Below are positions 33,347 to 43,316 of a stretch of 64,000 nucleotides of DNA, piece by piece. The DNA is from Undaria pinnatifida (taxonomy: Eukaryota > Sar > Phaeophyceae > Laminariales > Alariaceae): positions 7,617,338 to 7,681,337 of the forward strand of contig JABAKD010000025.1 of the NCBI GenBank assembly GCA_012845835.1, given 5' to 3'. The notes under the pieces were generated by a model. The model did no database searches. It saw only the letters and a program-made list of their open reading frames with translations, and was not told the DNA's origin. Numbering within the stretch: the stretch's first letter is position 1; each line of letters begins with the position of its first letter. The position numbers and the translations under genes were made by a program.

Positions 33347-33846
33347 GACACATGGTACGGTAGAGGTGACATTACAATTTTGTTTGCTGCGGCCCCTCGC
33401 TTGAGGAGCGATATACTAACTATTAATACCTCACACACACAAGCGTGTTTTTGAGTAAGCTCAAAGTTCCAGTCGATGACCAAAACCATGGCCTAAAGGT
33501 GACAAACAAGAATGAGACTGATTTTACGGTAGTTCCCCCCAAACAAGCGATTTTCTTTGACGAATGGTTTCGTGGCTGCTCGACACGAGAAACGATGTTG
33601 CGAAATGAACATCTTGACTTATTTTTGTTTGCGAAGGACTATCGGACGATGACCTCGAGATGGAAAGGGGTGCCGTATTTCAGGAGATACGGCCGGGAGC
33701 TGGTTTCAAAACCCGGATTTCGCTTAAGAAAAGTTGGGGGGGCGCCGTAGAACGACTGTTGAGCTTCCGACGGTTTGGGGTTAAGAAGTCCGTCGTTCAG
33801 AAAACTACTTGGGTCAAATGGTGCTACCTCTCTCGTGAAGCACGTC
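33347..33846 (+). mobile_element. MITE copy, probably with an internal insertion
   Basis: Left end GACACATGGTACGGTAGAGG, right end GTGCTACCTCTCTCGTGAAG then CACGTC. Body: CCCCTCGCTTGAGGAGCGAT, CCATGGCCTAAAGGTG, then TTGGGGTTAAGAAGTCCGTC only at 33775. It is about 250 bp longer than its relatives, and 33530-33770 is unlike them. The insert has no clear ends. Confidence 0.6.
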
Positions 33847-34365
33847 AGATCGAGAATGGCGTTCCCGACACACGGTGGGCGCTGTAGGAGGACCGAAGCA
33901 CTCGTCACGACCGATTAGAGGATTCGGGACCGCTCGCATGTAGAGGTTGGGCCAAAAGTCGAAAAAACCCATACCCTTTCGGAACAATGCAGAACACAAA
34001 CGGCGTTCCAACGATGTTGGGTGACCCTCAGTTGAGGGGCCCCGTCAGCCAGAGACATCGTTGCACTTTTGTGGCATGGCCTTTCACCTACCCCCCGGGG
34101 CCGTGGCAGTGCTGGCCATATCGCCCGGGTTGCCGGGTTGGGGAGGGGCTTCCTTCCGTCATGCCCACAGAGCACACTCGGAGCGGAGGAGCATCATCTA
34201 CGGAGGGTAGGAGATATGGTAACTGTGGTACCTACTACAATAGCCTACCAATAATAGACGGTGACTTTCTAGTCAGACAAAGCACAGCTCTACCCGGAAG
34301 GAAACGCTGTTCATGAACGGCTAAGATGTCACCGCAGTTTGCCGAACCGTCGGGTGACCGGTGTT
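33847..34365. other. No gene recognised; MITE-like remnant near 34015
   Basis: A body-like stretch AACGATGTTGGGTGACCCTC, then GGCCCCGTCAGCCAG, lies at 34010-34062, without clear ends. Nothing else is supported. Confidence 0.4.
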
Positions 34366-34642
34366 GGTAATATAGAACTACCCACTGGCCCACGTAGTCA
34401 CTTCGAGTCCCAACGACTTCATATTTCCGCTTTTTCCGGGAAAAGCAGAAAGGAAATAACGTATTTGCGAGAGGGCGCGCTGGAGACGTGAATGGTTATA
34501 ATAGTGTGTTCTGGAGTACTACGGTAGTGAGTGGCGAGGGGAGAGAGACACGGAGATCCCTGTTACGAAGTCGGTGAGAGTCAAGTGGCGGACTCCCAAA
34601 CATATCTTCTGTTTGTTATATAGAACCACCTACTGGCCCACG
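34366..34642. repeat. tRNA-like inverted element, copy C
   Basis: Left: minus-strand head (TATAGAACTACCCACTGGCC, then CACGTAGTCAC) joined to a plus-strand B-box-like TTCGAGTCCCAACGACTTCA without its own A box, the same junction type as copy A. The body follows, then GAAGTCGGTGAGAGTCAAGT and a second minus-strand head ending GGCCCACGC at 34642. It abuts the truncated end of the inverted copia gag-protease segment, as a similar head does at 46152. Confidence 0.8.
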
Positions 34643-36921
34643 CAAAGCCAAAAAAAACTCTCCCGAGCTTACCTGCTCGAGTGTGTGTGGACCGCTTGAT
34701 ACCACGGCGGAGACCCTTCGCCATGGAGCACCCTTTGCACTCCAGCAGCTTTCCCTCGAGGACGGTTCCTTACCTGCTCCGCGGTCTTGCGGAGCAGTGC
34801 CTCGTGGGAGTGTCCGACCGCGCAGTGGTCGTACATTGACAACGGGCTTGTTTGGCAGTTTTCCCTGGGCGAGCACAGCACAGGCATCTCCCCTAATGCT
34901 GCAGTCGACCCAGTAGCCGTAAAGGCTGTACAGGCTCCCAGTCAACGGAAGCACGATCGAACGCTCAGCCTGGAGCTCGACTACAATCCCCGCGGGACGT
35001 TCTTCAAAAGTGTGACGGTGCTTCACGAGAGCGGGTGGGGAAACTAGATGGTATCGGAGGCCTGACACGTGCGCAAAATTCGTCAGCGTTACTAGTACGA
35101 GATCGTTTCCGGATCGAAAGACAAAGTCAATATCGCCATATCCTTCGATCGTGCGGATTGAGCCGTCAGCAATGCACAGTTTCAAATTGCACTCTCTGTA
35201 GTTGGCCATGCCATCTGCGGAAGGCGTCATGTGAGTAGACGCTCCACCATCGTAAAGCCAGGCCTCATCCCCTACCTGCCAAGCCGCCTCCCCTTCCTCC
35301 TTTCTGCCCGACACATTACTGCACTCGCCTGTCTCTCCGGTCTTGAAAGCTGAAGCCTCGACCGTATCATAATCATCATCGTCATCCGACGCCGCCAGAA
35401 CAGCTTCCTCTTTGGACGTGGGGCAGACATCAGCGGCGTGCCCCCGTCCGTGGCATCTGCTGCATAGCTCCTCCGCGCAGTCGATCCTCCAATGGTCCTT
35501 CTTGCCGCACCTGTGGCATCTCACCAGGGAGGTACCACCATCGGCGGATTTGGCGCTGCTGCCATCACCACTGGCAGGCGCGGCCGATCCATCACCGTCC
35601 TCGTTGGTGCCTTGACCGCCGCGCTCTTGCCGTCCGCGATGTCCACCTTTTCCTTTACCGCGGCCTCCACCTTTCCCGTGGGCACCGCCGCTGGCCCTTT
35701 TTCTGTGGCCATCATCGCCGCCGCCGGCGAACATAGCATGGCCGGCAAGCCCAGCATTGAACCCCTTCTTCCTGCTTCCAGAAAGTCGGTGATGCCGTTC
35801 TCGTATAACCTTCATGATGTCATGGCGGCCGATACTGTCACGGGATGCAAGGTTCCTTGCCTCCACCTCGTATTCGGTAGGCAGAGCGTCAATGAAAATT
35901 GTGTACAGCATATGATCATCGAGGGTAATTCCTGCTGTGCGCATTTCTGTGGCAAAATCTTCGATCCCGCCCATCTCCTCAAAAGGGTTACTCCCTGGCG
36001 CCATCTTGCAACTATTGAGGCGGCGGGAGAGGTCGGATTTGGCTCCCGTCGTTTGAGGGCCGTACCACCCGAGGAGCGCGTCACACGCTTCTCTTGGCGA
36101 GGTGCACCTGTGCCAGATACTCTTGTCGCTCTTGCTCTTTAGGGCCGTCGATAAGAAATTCCACTCGAGTGCATGAATGTGTACACTTTCGCGGTTGTAA
36201 CCCCTTCCGACAAGTAAGTACCGAGTTCTTGGTATCCAATTCCCCTACGGGAACGAACGTACTGGGGTGTATCCGACACAAAAAAAGATAGGACAACCGA
36301 ATTATTTTGCGTAGTACCTGGCGTCTCTGGTCCAGGCATTGAATTCGGGATTTTTCCCACTAAATTGTGGGGCAGCGGTGTGTTCGAGAGCTAATAGTCT
36401 AGACAAAGGCATATCACACCCTACTCCCAACTCACCGCCGGGGTATGACTCCCATTCTCCAGCCCCCCTTGGCTGATCTGGCTGACCCCTTGCTGGGCCA
36501 ACCTCGACAGGAACAGCGGCCCCCCTGCGTTCCGTCACTCCAACACTACGCGAGGCGTCCTCACGAAAAGTCGTCTCTCTTGCTGCTGTTGTATGTCCTC
36601 GCGTTCCGCCTCCAGCAGTAGCAGCACCAGCAGCAGAAATTTGTCGTGCCGTGGCATTGGGTTCACCCCCTTGTTGGCTACCCCTTTCAGCAGCGCTGTC
36701 CTCAGCGCCGTTTCCCCTCACAGCAGTGGGTTCAGGCCACCTCGCGGAGTGGCCCTTACAGCAGCGCTGCTGGACTCCGATGGGCTGTTGTTCCTCATGA
36801 ACTCGGACACCATCTCCCTCGTATCGTGCATCATCGATGCTTGTCTCTCCTCTATCACCAACTGAAGCTCATTCCTCAGCTGCTGAATCTCATCCGAGGA
36901 GTCTCTGTCCTGTGCAGACAT
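34643..36921 (-). pseudogene. Ty1/copia gag, aspartic protease and pre-integrase region
   Basis: Minus-strand first half of a Ty1/copia polyprotein. Its start at 36921 is followed by a polar MSAQDRDSSDEIQQLRNELQ stretch and a frame change near 36720. A capsid-like UBN2-type domain follows (EFNAWTRDARYY, then EWNFLSTALKS, EACDALLGWYGPQT, LRTAGITLDD-like helices, about 36360-35760). A Gly/Arg-rich basic linker comes next, then a zinc knuckle CHRCGKKDHWRIDC, and a second CSRCHGRGHAADVC. The retroviral-type protease shows WLYDGGASTHMTPS (D-x-G-A-S/T active site, Ser replaced by Gly). The end is the pre-integrase with HCAVGHSHEALL in a neighbouring frame. In-frame stops lie at about 36302 and 36250. 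It ends at a tRNA-like head. The integrase half lies beyond 37100 on the other strand, so this half is inverted. Confidence 0.88.
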
Positions 36922-36953
36922 CCTTGACTCCTGGTACCAGAACTTTTACTTTC
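36922..36953 (-). promoter_or_regulatory. Candidate degenerate primer-binding site
   Basis: Just before the gag start on the minus strand is CTGGTACCAGGAGTC. Copia elements often have TGGTATCAGAGC here, complementary to the 3' end of initiator tRNA-Met. The match is partial, and no LTR end is recognised upstream, so this is a weak call. Confidence 0.3.
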
Positions 36954-37114
36954 AAGCCACTAGTCAAACCCCCACGTCACGTCGAGGTTGGTCAGGCGAG
37001 CCAGACCTTCGTCCTGCTCGTCTGTCACCCCCCCCGCCACCTCGATCTGACGTTCTCTCGTTGTCGGCCTTGAATCCCCCTTCCTCCTGGGACAGGGAGT
37101 CATGCATCTGGGCA
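36954..37114 (-). repeat. Inverted copy of the copia pol linker
   Basis: The reverse complement reads GCCTGCCCAGATGCATGACT, CCCTGTCCCAGGAGGAAGGG and on to CTCGACGTGACGTGGGGGTT. It parallels 37802-37955 within the plus-strand pol segment with scattered differences. It therefore comes from a second copy of the same element joined upstream of gag. Confidence 0.8.
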
Positions 37115-37765
37115 GGCCTGAGATGTTGAAGTCTCACGGGGGAAAGCGTTATACTCTCGTCGTGCGCAACGATTTTTCACGGTATACGTGGGTATACTTT
37201 ATGCGCCACGAATCGGACGCCGCGGAAACGTTCAAGCAGTTCCTCTCGGATACACGTGCAGATGATGTCCCGTCACAGGTGGTGACCGTCCGATCCGATG
37301 GGGGCGGTGAATTTCAGGGGGGAAGTTCGGCGACCTGTGTAGATCGCGATGCATTAAGCAAAAATTCACCACGGCCGACAGTCCCCAATTCGATGAGGTA
37401 GCCGAGCACGCGCTAGGTTTGATTCAGACGGCCGCAATGGCGGGTCGAATCCAAGCTCTTGAGCTTTTTCCCGGAGCGCAATTGCCGGCAACTGAATCGT
37501 TGTGGGCTGAAGCGTCGCACTGGGCGTGCGATGCTTTGAACCGCACGGCAACGTCCGCTAACCCCGCACACAAGTCGCCGTACGATAGGTGGTACCCCCG
37601 GTAGTGCTTCTACCTTTCCTCAAGCCTGGTTACTGCAAGGTGAAGAGGGAGAACAAGTATCAGGCGAAAGCACAGGAGTGTTTTCACCTGGGCCCTGTGT
37701 CTAACCACCCCCGAGACGCCGTACGAGTGATGGCCAAGCACCGTACTCTGCTTATCACGCGTCAT
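37102..37765 (+). pseudogene. Ty1/copia integrase core
   Basis: Plus-strand second half of the copia polyprotein, starting inside the integrase. Seen: GGKRYTLVVRNDFSRYTWVY (core start; a D usually stands where N is), VTVRSDGGGEF (second catalytic Asp) and, after a frame change near 37320, FTTADSPQFDEVAEHAL (region of the catalytic Glu). Then WAEASHWACDALNRTAT and PYDRWY, and in the next frame KPGYCKVKRENKYQAKAQEC and RHVTWQRV, typical of the copia integrase C-terminal part. Frameshifts near 37320 and 37600 disable it. The integrase would join element cDNA to chromosomal DNA. Confidence 0.88.
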
Positions 37766-38590
37766 GTCACCTGGCAACGCGTGTCGCCCTCACCACCTGT
37801 ACCTGCCCAGATGCATGACTCCCTGTCCCAGGAGGGAAGAGGATCCGAGGCCGACGACGAGAGCACGTCAGATGGAGGTGGGGGGAGGGTGACGGACGAG
37901 AAGGACGAAGATCTGGCTCACCTTACCGACCTCGACGTGATGTGGGTGTTTGATCTGCACGCGTTCTTGCGGGAGCGTTCACAGGAGACACCTGATGTTG
38001 GCGATGCTGGCGATCTGCACGCGCGCTTGCAAGAGCGCTCACAGGAGGCCCCTGTCGCCGGCGATGCTGTCGACGGAACAGCCGAGACGATGGACTCGTC
38101 TTAAGGGGGCGTGGTCGACGCCTCCTTGGTCCCGGAAGGGAAAGCCGAAGCAGTCGAGACGACGGATTCGTATCAACGGGGGGCGGTGGACGCCTCCTCG
38201 GTCCCGGCAGGGAGGGCCGAAAGCGGGGCAGACGCATCAGCAGCCTCCGGCACCGACCAAGGGAACGGCGAAAATTCCCCCGCGGTCCTGTAGGAGAGGG
38301 CAGCTCACGAGGTCAGTAGCTGGAGACGGCTACCCCCGACAGTAATGGGCCAGACCCGGGGTCAGATCCAACGCCTGCAGGATGAATCTGCTCAACGTCA
38401 GTGTGTGATCGAGGACGCGATGTCTGCGGCAGTGCAAAAGTGGAGGGAGTCTGGGAGTATACTGGCGAATACATTCTGGACGACCGAGGACGCAATGGCC
38501 ATGATGACTGGAGGACCTGCTGTGGAAGAAAACAATGGGGCGTCTAACGTGTGCATGCCGAGTGGTTTTCCAGAAGATGTAAAACAACCC
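37766..38590 (+). pseudogene. Copia pol linker, repetitive
   Basis: Low-complexity linker between integrase and RT. The first part (about 37800-38104) is acidic, with a direct repeat of about 60 bp: FDLHAFLRERSQETPDVGDA, then DLHARLQERSQEAPVAGDA. After a stop at 38102 the DNA repeats continue as GTGGTCGACGCCTCC/GCGGTGGACGCCTCC units (38110-38225). Part of it is present again inverted at 36954-37114. Confidence 0.75.
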
Positions 38591-39300
38591 CCGTAATCCG
38601 TAGCAGATGAAGATCGTTCCCAATACCAAGCGGCGTGGCGTAAGGCCATGAAAACTGCGTTGGACGGTCACAAAACGACCAGTACATACAAAGCTGCGAC
38701 TGCGCCGCGAGGGCGGAACCCTGTAGGTGCAAAATGGGTATTCTCGTACAAGACTGACAAGGATGGTATCACAGCGAAGACGAAAGCAAGATTTGCGGCT
38801 GAGGGCTTTAGCCAGGTGTAAGACGTACATTACTTTCAAACGTTTGCACCAAACCCATCGTCAGCGTCGATAAAATTCTGACGGTCGTTGCAAATAAGCA
38901 AGGTCGGAATATTTTTCATTTAGACGTAGCACAAGCTTTTGTCCGCGCGAACCTCGACGCCGAGATATACATGAAACTACCCGATGGGTGTGGTGACATG
39001 TCAGGAAAGATTGTTCGCCTCAACAGGTCATTATATGGTCTAAAACAGAGTGGACGGCATTGGGCCGGACTACCGGTAGAGACCGTGGTAGAATTCGGCA
39101 TGGTGCAGAGTAAGACTGCTTCTTGTGTTTTTCGCATGGTTGTGGATGGCAAGGTAGAACTGAATATGGCCGTTCATGTGGATGACATTGTGATTGCAGG
39201 ATTGGACGAGGCATAGAAGCTATCCCGCATTAAATACCAACTTTCCCACGAATAACCTAGGCGAGTTAACTTGGTGTACTGGTTGTACTTTCAAGCTTAA
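38591..39300 (+). pseudogene. Ty1/copia reverse transcriptase
   Basis: Decayed copia RT. Motifs in order: AWRKAMKTAL (about 38630), VGAKWVFSYKTDKDG (38724-38768), KARFAAEGFSQV then a TAA at 38820 where most relatives have a sense codon, and VHYFQTFAPNPSS. After a frameshift: FHLDVAQAFVRANLDAEIYM (motif A with catalytic Asp, 38914-38970), MKLPDGCGDM, LNRSLYGLKQSGRHW (39020-39064) and AVHVDDIVIAG (the YVDD equivalent, 39172-39204). A TAG at 39214 and a frame change follow. Function: cDNA synthesis from element RNA; this copy is inactive. Confidence 0.9.
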
Positions 39301-39319
39301 CTGAATTGGGCACGTTGAA

Positions 39320-40118
39320 GATCACGTAGAAGGCTTTCGTTGAAAGCATGCTGAATCGTTGTGGTGTGAACTCGTCCTCTGACATCCCCGCTACCCCAGG
39401 CGTTGAACTAAGTCCAAGAGAGGAGGGCGAACCAAAGGGAAACTGGCCGTGCAGGGAGGCTGTGGGCAGTCTGATGTGGCTGTCGACCATGACGCGGGCA
39501 GACATCTAGAACGCGGTGCGTGCTGTGGCGCGCCATTCTCACAACCCCACCGACAGGAACTGGAAAGCAGTTCTGAAGATCATGGCATACCTCCACAGGA
39601 CAAGGGGTATGGGTTTGACTTTTGTAAGGGGTTCGGGATTGGATCTGACTGCATATAGCGATGCTGACTACGCTGATAAGTCGAATGACAGGCGCTCGGT
39701 GTCGGGGACGGTAATTACCTTGGAGGGTACTGCCGTCAGTTGGGCAAGTAGCACGCAGAGGTGCGTTACGTTGTCTACAGCAGAAGCAGAGTATGTAGCC
39801 CTGAGTGAAAGGGTGAAGGAGGCTCTGTTTACGGGGGCAGTACTATCTTATATTTGTCCAGAGCTAATCGGACCGTGTGGCTGGGTTTGTAAAGATAATC
39901 AGGGGGCCATAGTACTGGCTGAGAACCCTCTTAGCTCCGCGCGGAGCAAGCACATATATGTGCGGTTCCATTTCGCCCGAGAGCTACTTCGTGCAAAACA
40001 AATTGGCATTCAATTCGTAGCTTCGCAAGAGCAGCACGTGGATATTTTGACGAAATCCCTTGCGGTGACCCCTTTTAAATCTCACCGTAAGTTTTTGTTG
40101 AACCTATGGGATGAGTAA
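39320..40118 (+). pseudogene. Ty1/copia RNase H and C-terminus
   Basis: CREAVGSLMWLSTMTRADI up to a TAG at 39508-39510, then a 200-codon open frame (39516-40118). RNase H motifs: YSDADYADKSNDRRSVSG (first catalytic Asp), STQRCVTLSTAEAEYVAL (Glu), CKDNQGAIVLAENPLSSARS (Asp) and KHIYVRFHFARE, and the usual HVDILTKSL near the end. Conservation is high, so this part decayed little. The frame ends in LNLWDE and a TAA. Confidence 0.92.
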
Positions 40119-40634
40119 GGGATGTCAGCATTATTCGATGAGTACCATGTTTGAGTCATTCGAGGAATAATTTGCCAGGCCGCCACCCCACGCTGATTTG
40201 AGGGGCATGGGTGAGTAGGGCGCTACTTCGCATTTCAGTTTCTGGCCATGGTCATCGTTTGAATGCGGCCATTGTTACAATCACAATGGTTTGAATGATG
40301 TAAGACACACAGGGAGATTTTACCCGGTGGCCGGGTTTCCTCCTGCAAAACTGTCATTAGCCGATCTTTGGTCCTAGCTTGTTGTTTAGGATGCCCGTTC
40401 GGTCTCGTCACTGCTATAAAGAGCCAGGGAGAATTTTACTTTGGATCGTCACAGCACGACGGTCACAAAAGTTGAAGAGGGTTGCGGATACCATTGTAGG
40501 CATTTTTTATGCAATTTTTCTCATGAGAGGAGCTCCAGCACTCCGCTCTCTGCTCCTTCTCTGTCCTCTAATACAACGAAGATAAGAACACTCGTCAGAC
40601 CGCTTGGCGGTCAGGGCATGCAGGCTTGGACTCT
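40119..40634. other. 3' flank of copia; no LTR recognised
   Basis: A purine stretch GATTTGAGGGGCATGGG (40195-40211) followed by TGAGTAGG could be the polypurine tract and the start of a 3' LTR, but no second LTR copy is present in the window, so it is unproved. Nothing else is supported. Confidence 0.35.
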
Positions 40635-40970
40635 ACGAACAACCGATGGCCGGTACGACGGCTGGCGGCAGCGCGAGCAATAGCACGATAACGCATCTCC
40701 CCAGCACACCCGTGCACACGCGGGAAGCTACTTTGACTCGCGCGACCCTGGCACAATGTGGAGGAGGGGGCATGTTTTCGGCCGCTATTCATAGAAGCAT
40801 ACGAACAACCGATGACCGGTACGACGGCTGGCGGCAGCGCGAGCAATAGCTGGATAACGCATCTCCACCAGCACACCCGTGCACACGCGGGAAGCTAATT
40901 TGACCCGCGCGACTCTGGCACAATGTGGAGGAGGGGGCATGTTTTCGGCCGCTCGTCATCGAAGCATAAT
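40635..40970 (+). repeat. Tandem duplication, 166-bp unit
   Basis: Units 40635-40800 and 40801-40966 start ACGAACAACCGATG and end near GCCGCT..TCAT.GAAGCAT. They differ at about ten positions. GC-rich; no coding sense. Confidence 0.88.
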
Positions 40971-42239
40971 CCGCCAACAACAAGGCCAACAGCGGTGCCA
41001 CCGTCGCTGGCGACACGGTTAGCGCAACCATCGCCCACAATAGAATTTTTCATGCGGTGCAACCTGAGCCTGTGAGCATCAACATGCGTAGAGCGAATTT
41101 GTTGCAAACGTGTAATACCTGACAGAATTATGTTCCGAGTCGTCACCGCCAGCCACTGCTCAAGCATGCTACGCTAGGGTTAGCATCATTTTCCGGAGGC
41201 CCCTCGCTTGTTTAAGGAAGTGTAGTCCTACCGCAGTAGACAGTAGTAGGCTCCATTGAGCGAAAGAAATTCTAACTCCATGAACAATCCCACGGCCTAT
41301 TTTCACTAAGAGAGTGGGAGCAATGAGGAGTTTTCAGTCCGTGTGAAAACCCCATCAGAAAACTGCAGGAAGCTAATATGGTCGCCGGCACTCCCAAACA
41401 ACACACATATTTTACACGGCGTTTGTGCACACATATGCATATGTACCATTTTGATTTTTTTGCCTAGTCCGTCCCTTTTTCTCCGCCGGCGCAGAGTTTT
41501 TTGGTGTGCTTTCTTCTGCAATGCGATCAGACTACCCGTCGGTATATTATCAGCCGTGTGCCGGGCTCATGGGACGTCCGTGGCGCGAGCTATGGCCGCG
41601 GAAAGCCGCCGAGACTGGCTCTATTTTGCGGGGTATGAGACACTTCTGTCCCCGGGCAACCACACACTAGACGTATTTAAGCCTCGAGGTTAGGTCTTAA
41701 GTACTTCCAACTGGAAGAGCTAGGCCATTCGATATTTCGACCTTAAACGCATAAAAAAAACACCATATGTCTAAAACTCGAAATAGTGGTCTCTTTCAGT
41801 AGTACGCATAAAAAGAAAAGCCGAGGAAAGATCAAAGTACTTGAAAATAGACTATGATATTTCTGCACTACTCCAGACGCAGATGGCAAGACGAGGATTT
41901 ATGTCATGAGTCAGCACATGAGTGGGTGGAAACTTCGAGAAAGACCCTCCCCTGCCCATGCTGTGCGAGCTTGAACAAACGGCCAAAACAAATAACTGGT
42001 GCCTGGCAAAAACATTGAGTGCTTCGTACTCCATACTCGCTTCATATGTAGGATACCTCGCAGGCGTCTGCCGCCTTCGGTGTGCCTCAGTGTGGCAGTC
42101 AGTACAGCAGCACAGCAGGACTGGCCCTCAACCCGGTTCAATTTCCACCCTCGAAATGTAGGCATCCGTCTGATGTTTCCTCGAGCTTTTGTCGTCTGAA
42201 ATGCTGTTGTTTGCTGGAAAATACTCGGAAAATTGCTTC
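40971..42239. other. No gene recognised
   Basis: Nothing coding is supported. A sequence near 41165-41215 (CATGCTACGCTAGGGTTAGC, then GGCCCCTCGCTTG) resembles a left end of the MITE family. Confidence 0.4.
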
Positions 42240-42279
42240 AAATATGCACTTGGGCCAAAATGTGCCCAAGTGCATATTT
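42240..42279. repeat. Perfect 16-bp-arm hairpin
   Basis: AAATATGCACTTGGGC, 8-base spacer CAAAATGT, GCCCAAGTGCATATTT. It lies about 390 bp upstream of the OTU protease gene. Could be a small RNA-like hairpin or a transposon footprint; no T-run follows directly. Confidence 0.85.
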
Positions 42280-42665
42280 TGGGAAAATCCACATCTCACC
42301 GTGGTCTGCCGTGGTCGTTAGGTCGATAAAATAGACCTATTTTGTAGACATTTAAAACACGATAGGGCTTAATTTGGTTTAGAGCCTAAAATATAGGCAT
42401 ATCGTCAGGCTTAAATACGTCTACTACACACACGGTGGAACTTTAGTCCTCGCACGTACATCGGGGTGGCATCAAAATGTATTTGCGAGAGAATTTTCCC
42501 GCACTGCTAGACGCGGGCGCGGTGTATATGTACCCGCTGCAACGACGTGAACTATGTCATGACTGTGAGTTCTCCCTCACAATTGACACGGTGGTTACCA
42601 TACAGCAGTAGCGAAACCTGTATAAAGAGATATAAAGTAGCAACACAACCCAAGCAAAAGTAACG

Positions 42666-43316
42666 ATGTGCACACAACGGACCATATCGGCAACAAACAT
42701 CGGTATAAGCACGCGGGGAAAAATACTGGACACAGAAAACAAACAACAAATTGACACCAATGATTCCTCTAACAGCAGCGACAGCAGTACAAACCCATCA
42801 GACAGCGAAAATGATCAAGACAACAACAGCGGCAACAATAACAATTCTGGTCAATGGTCCATTATTCCCGAGATTGGTGATGGTGCATGTTTATTAAGAT
42901 GTATCTCGCGTCGTGTGCACAACAACCCAGCTTTACATCACATCGTCCGTGCACATATTATTGCCCACATCACAACCAATTTGTACACCGTTATCCCAGG
43001 ATCAGGTTTCAACACTTTCCACGACAGCATCTTAGCTGGAGCAAATCAAGAACTTGTGGAAGTCGCTGGATCTCAACCTACTACATATTCGAGTGTTGAA
43101 GAGTATCTCCACTTCATGTCACAGCCTTACGCATATGCTACAAACGTAGAATTAGTTGCTGCCACGCAGTTATACGGAGTGGACTTTCGAATAACTTATC
43201 ACACCGAGCCTCAGCAATATCCCAACCCTCCTCCTCCAAATAATGTCTGTGATATCTTATTATATTATCCACATTCTTTCCACTACGCATCCCTCCGATA
43301 TACACCTTCTGCATAA
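42666..43316 (+). CDS. OTU-family cysteine protease (deubiquitinase-like), 216 aa
   Basis: Likely ovarian-tumour (OTU) domain protease, a papain-like fold that usually cuts ubiquitin chains. Residues 1-60 are a disordered, Ser/Asn/Asp-rich leader (SSNSSDSSTNPSDSENDQDN). The domain begins at about 64 with IIPEIGDGACLLRCIS: D72 and nucleophile C75 fit the D-G-x-C motif. A helix with HHIVRAHIIAHI follows, then YSSVEEYLHFMSQPYAYATN, VELVAATQLYGVDFRI (the usual W-G-x-x-x-E-L-x-A strand region, Trp not kept), and at the end DILLYYPHSFHYASLRY, where H206 in HY is the probable catalytic His. The frame is intact from ATG to TAA and the length is normal for a minimal OTU protein. A broken relative lies at 59960-60231. 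No partner genes flank it. Whether it is a host gene or transposon cargo is open, since OTU domains occur in both. Confidence 0.8.
   Translation: MCTQRTISATNIGISTRGKILDTENKQQIDTNDSSNSSDSSTNPSDSENDQDNNSGNNNNSGQWSIIPEIGDGACLLRCISRRVHNNPALHHIVRAHIIAHITTNLYTVIPGSGFNTFHDSILAGANQELVEVAGSQPTTYSSVEEYLHFMSQPYAYATNVELVAATQLYGVDFRITYHTEPQQYPNPPPPNNVCDILLYYPHSFHYASLRYTPSA

Noticed and set aside
40195-40220. Polypurine tract and 3' LTR of the copia element
   Set aside because: The purine run fits, but no matching 5' LTR exists in the window, so an LTR cannot be defined.
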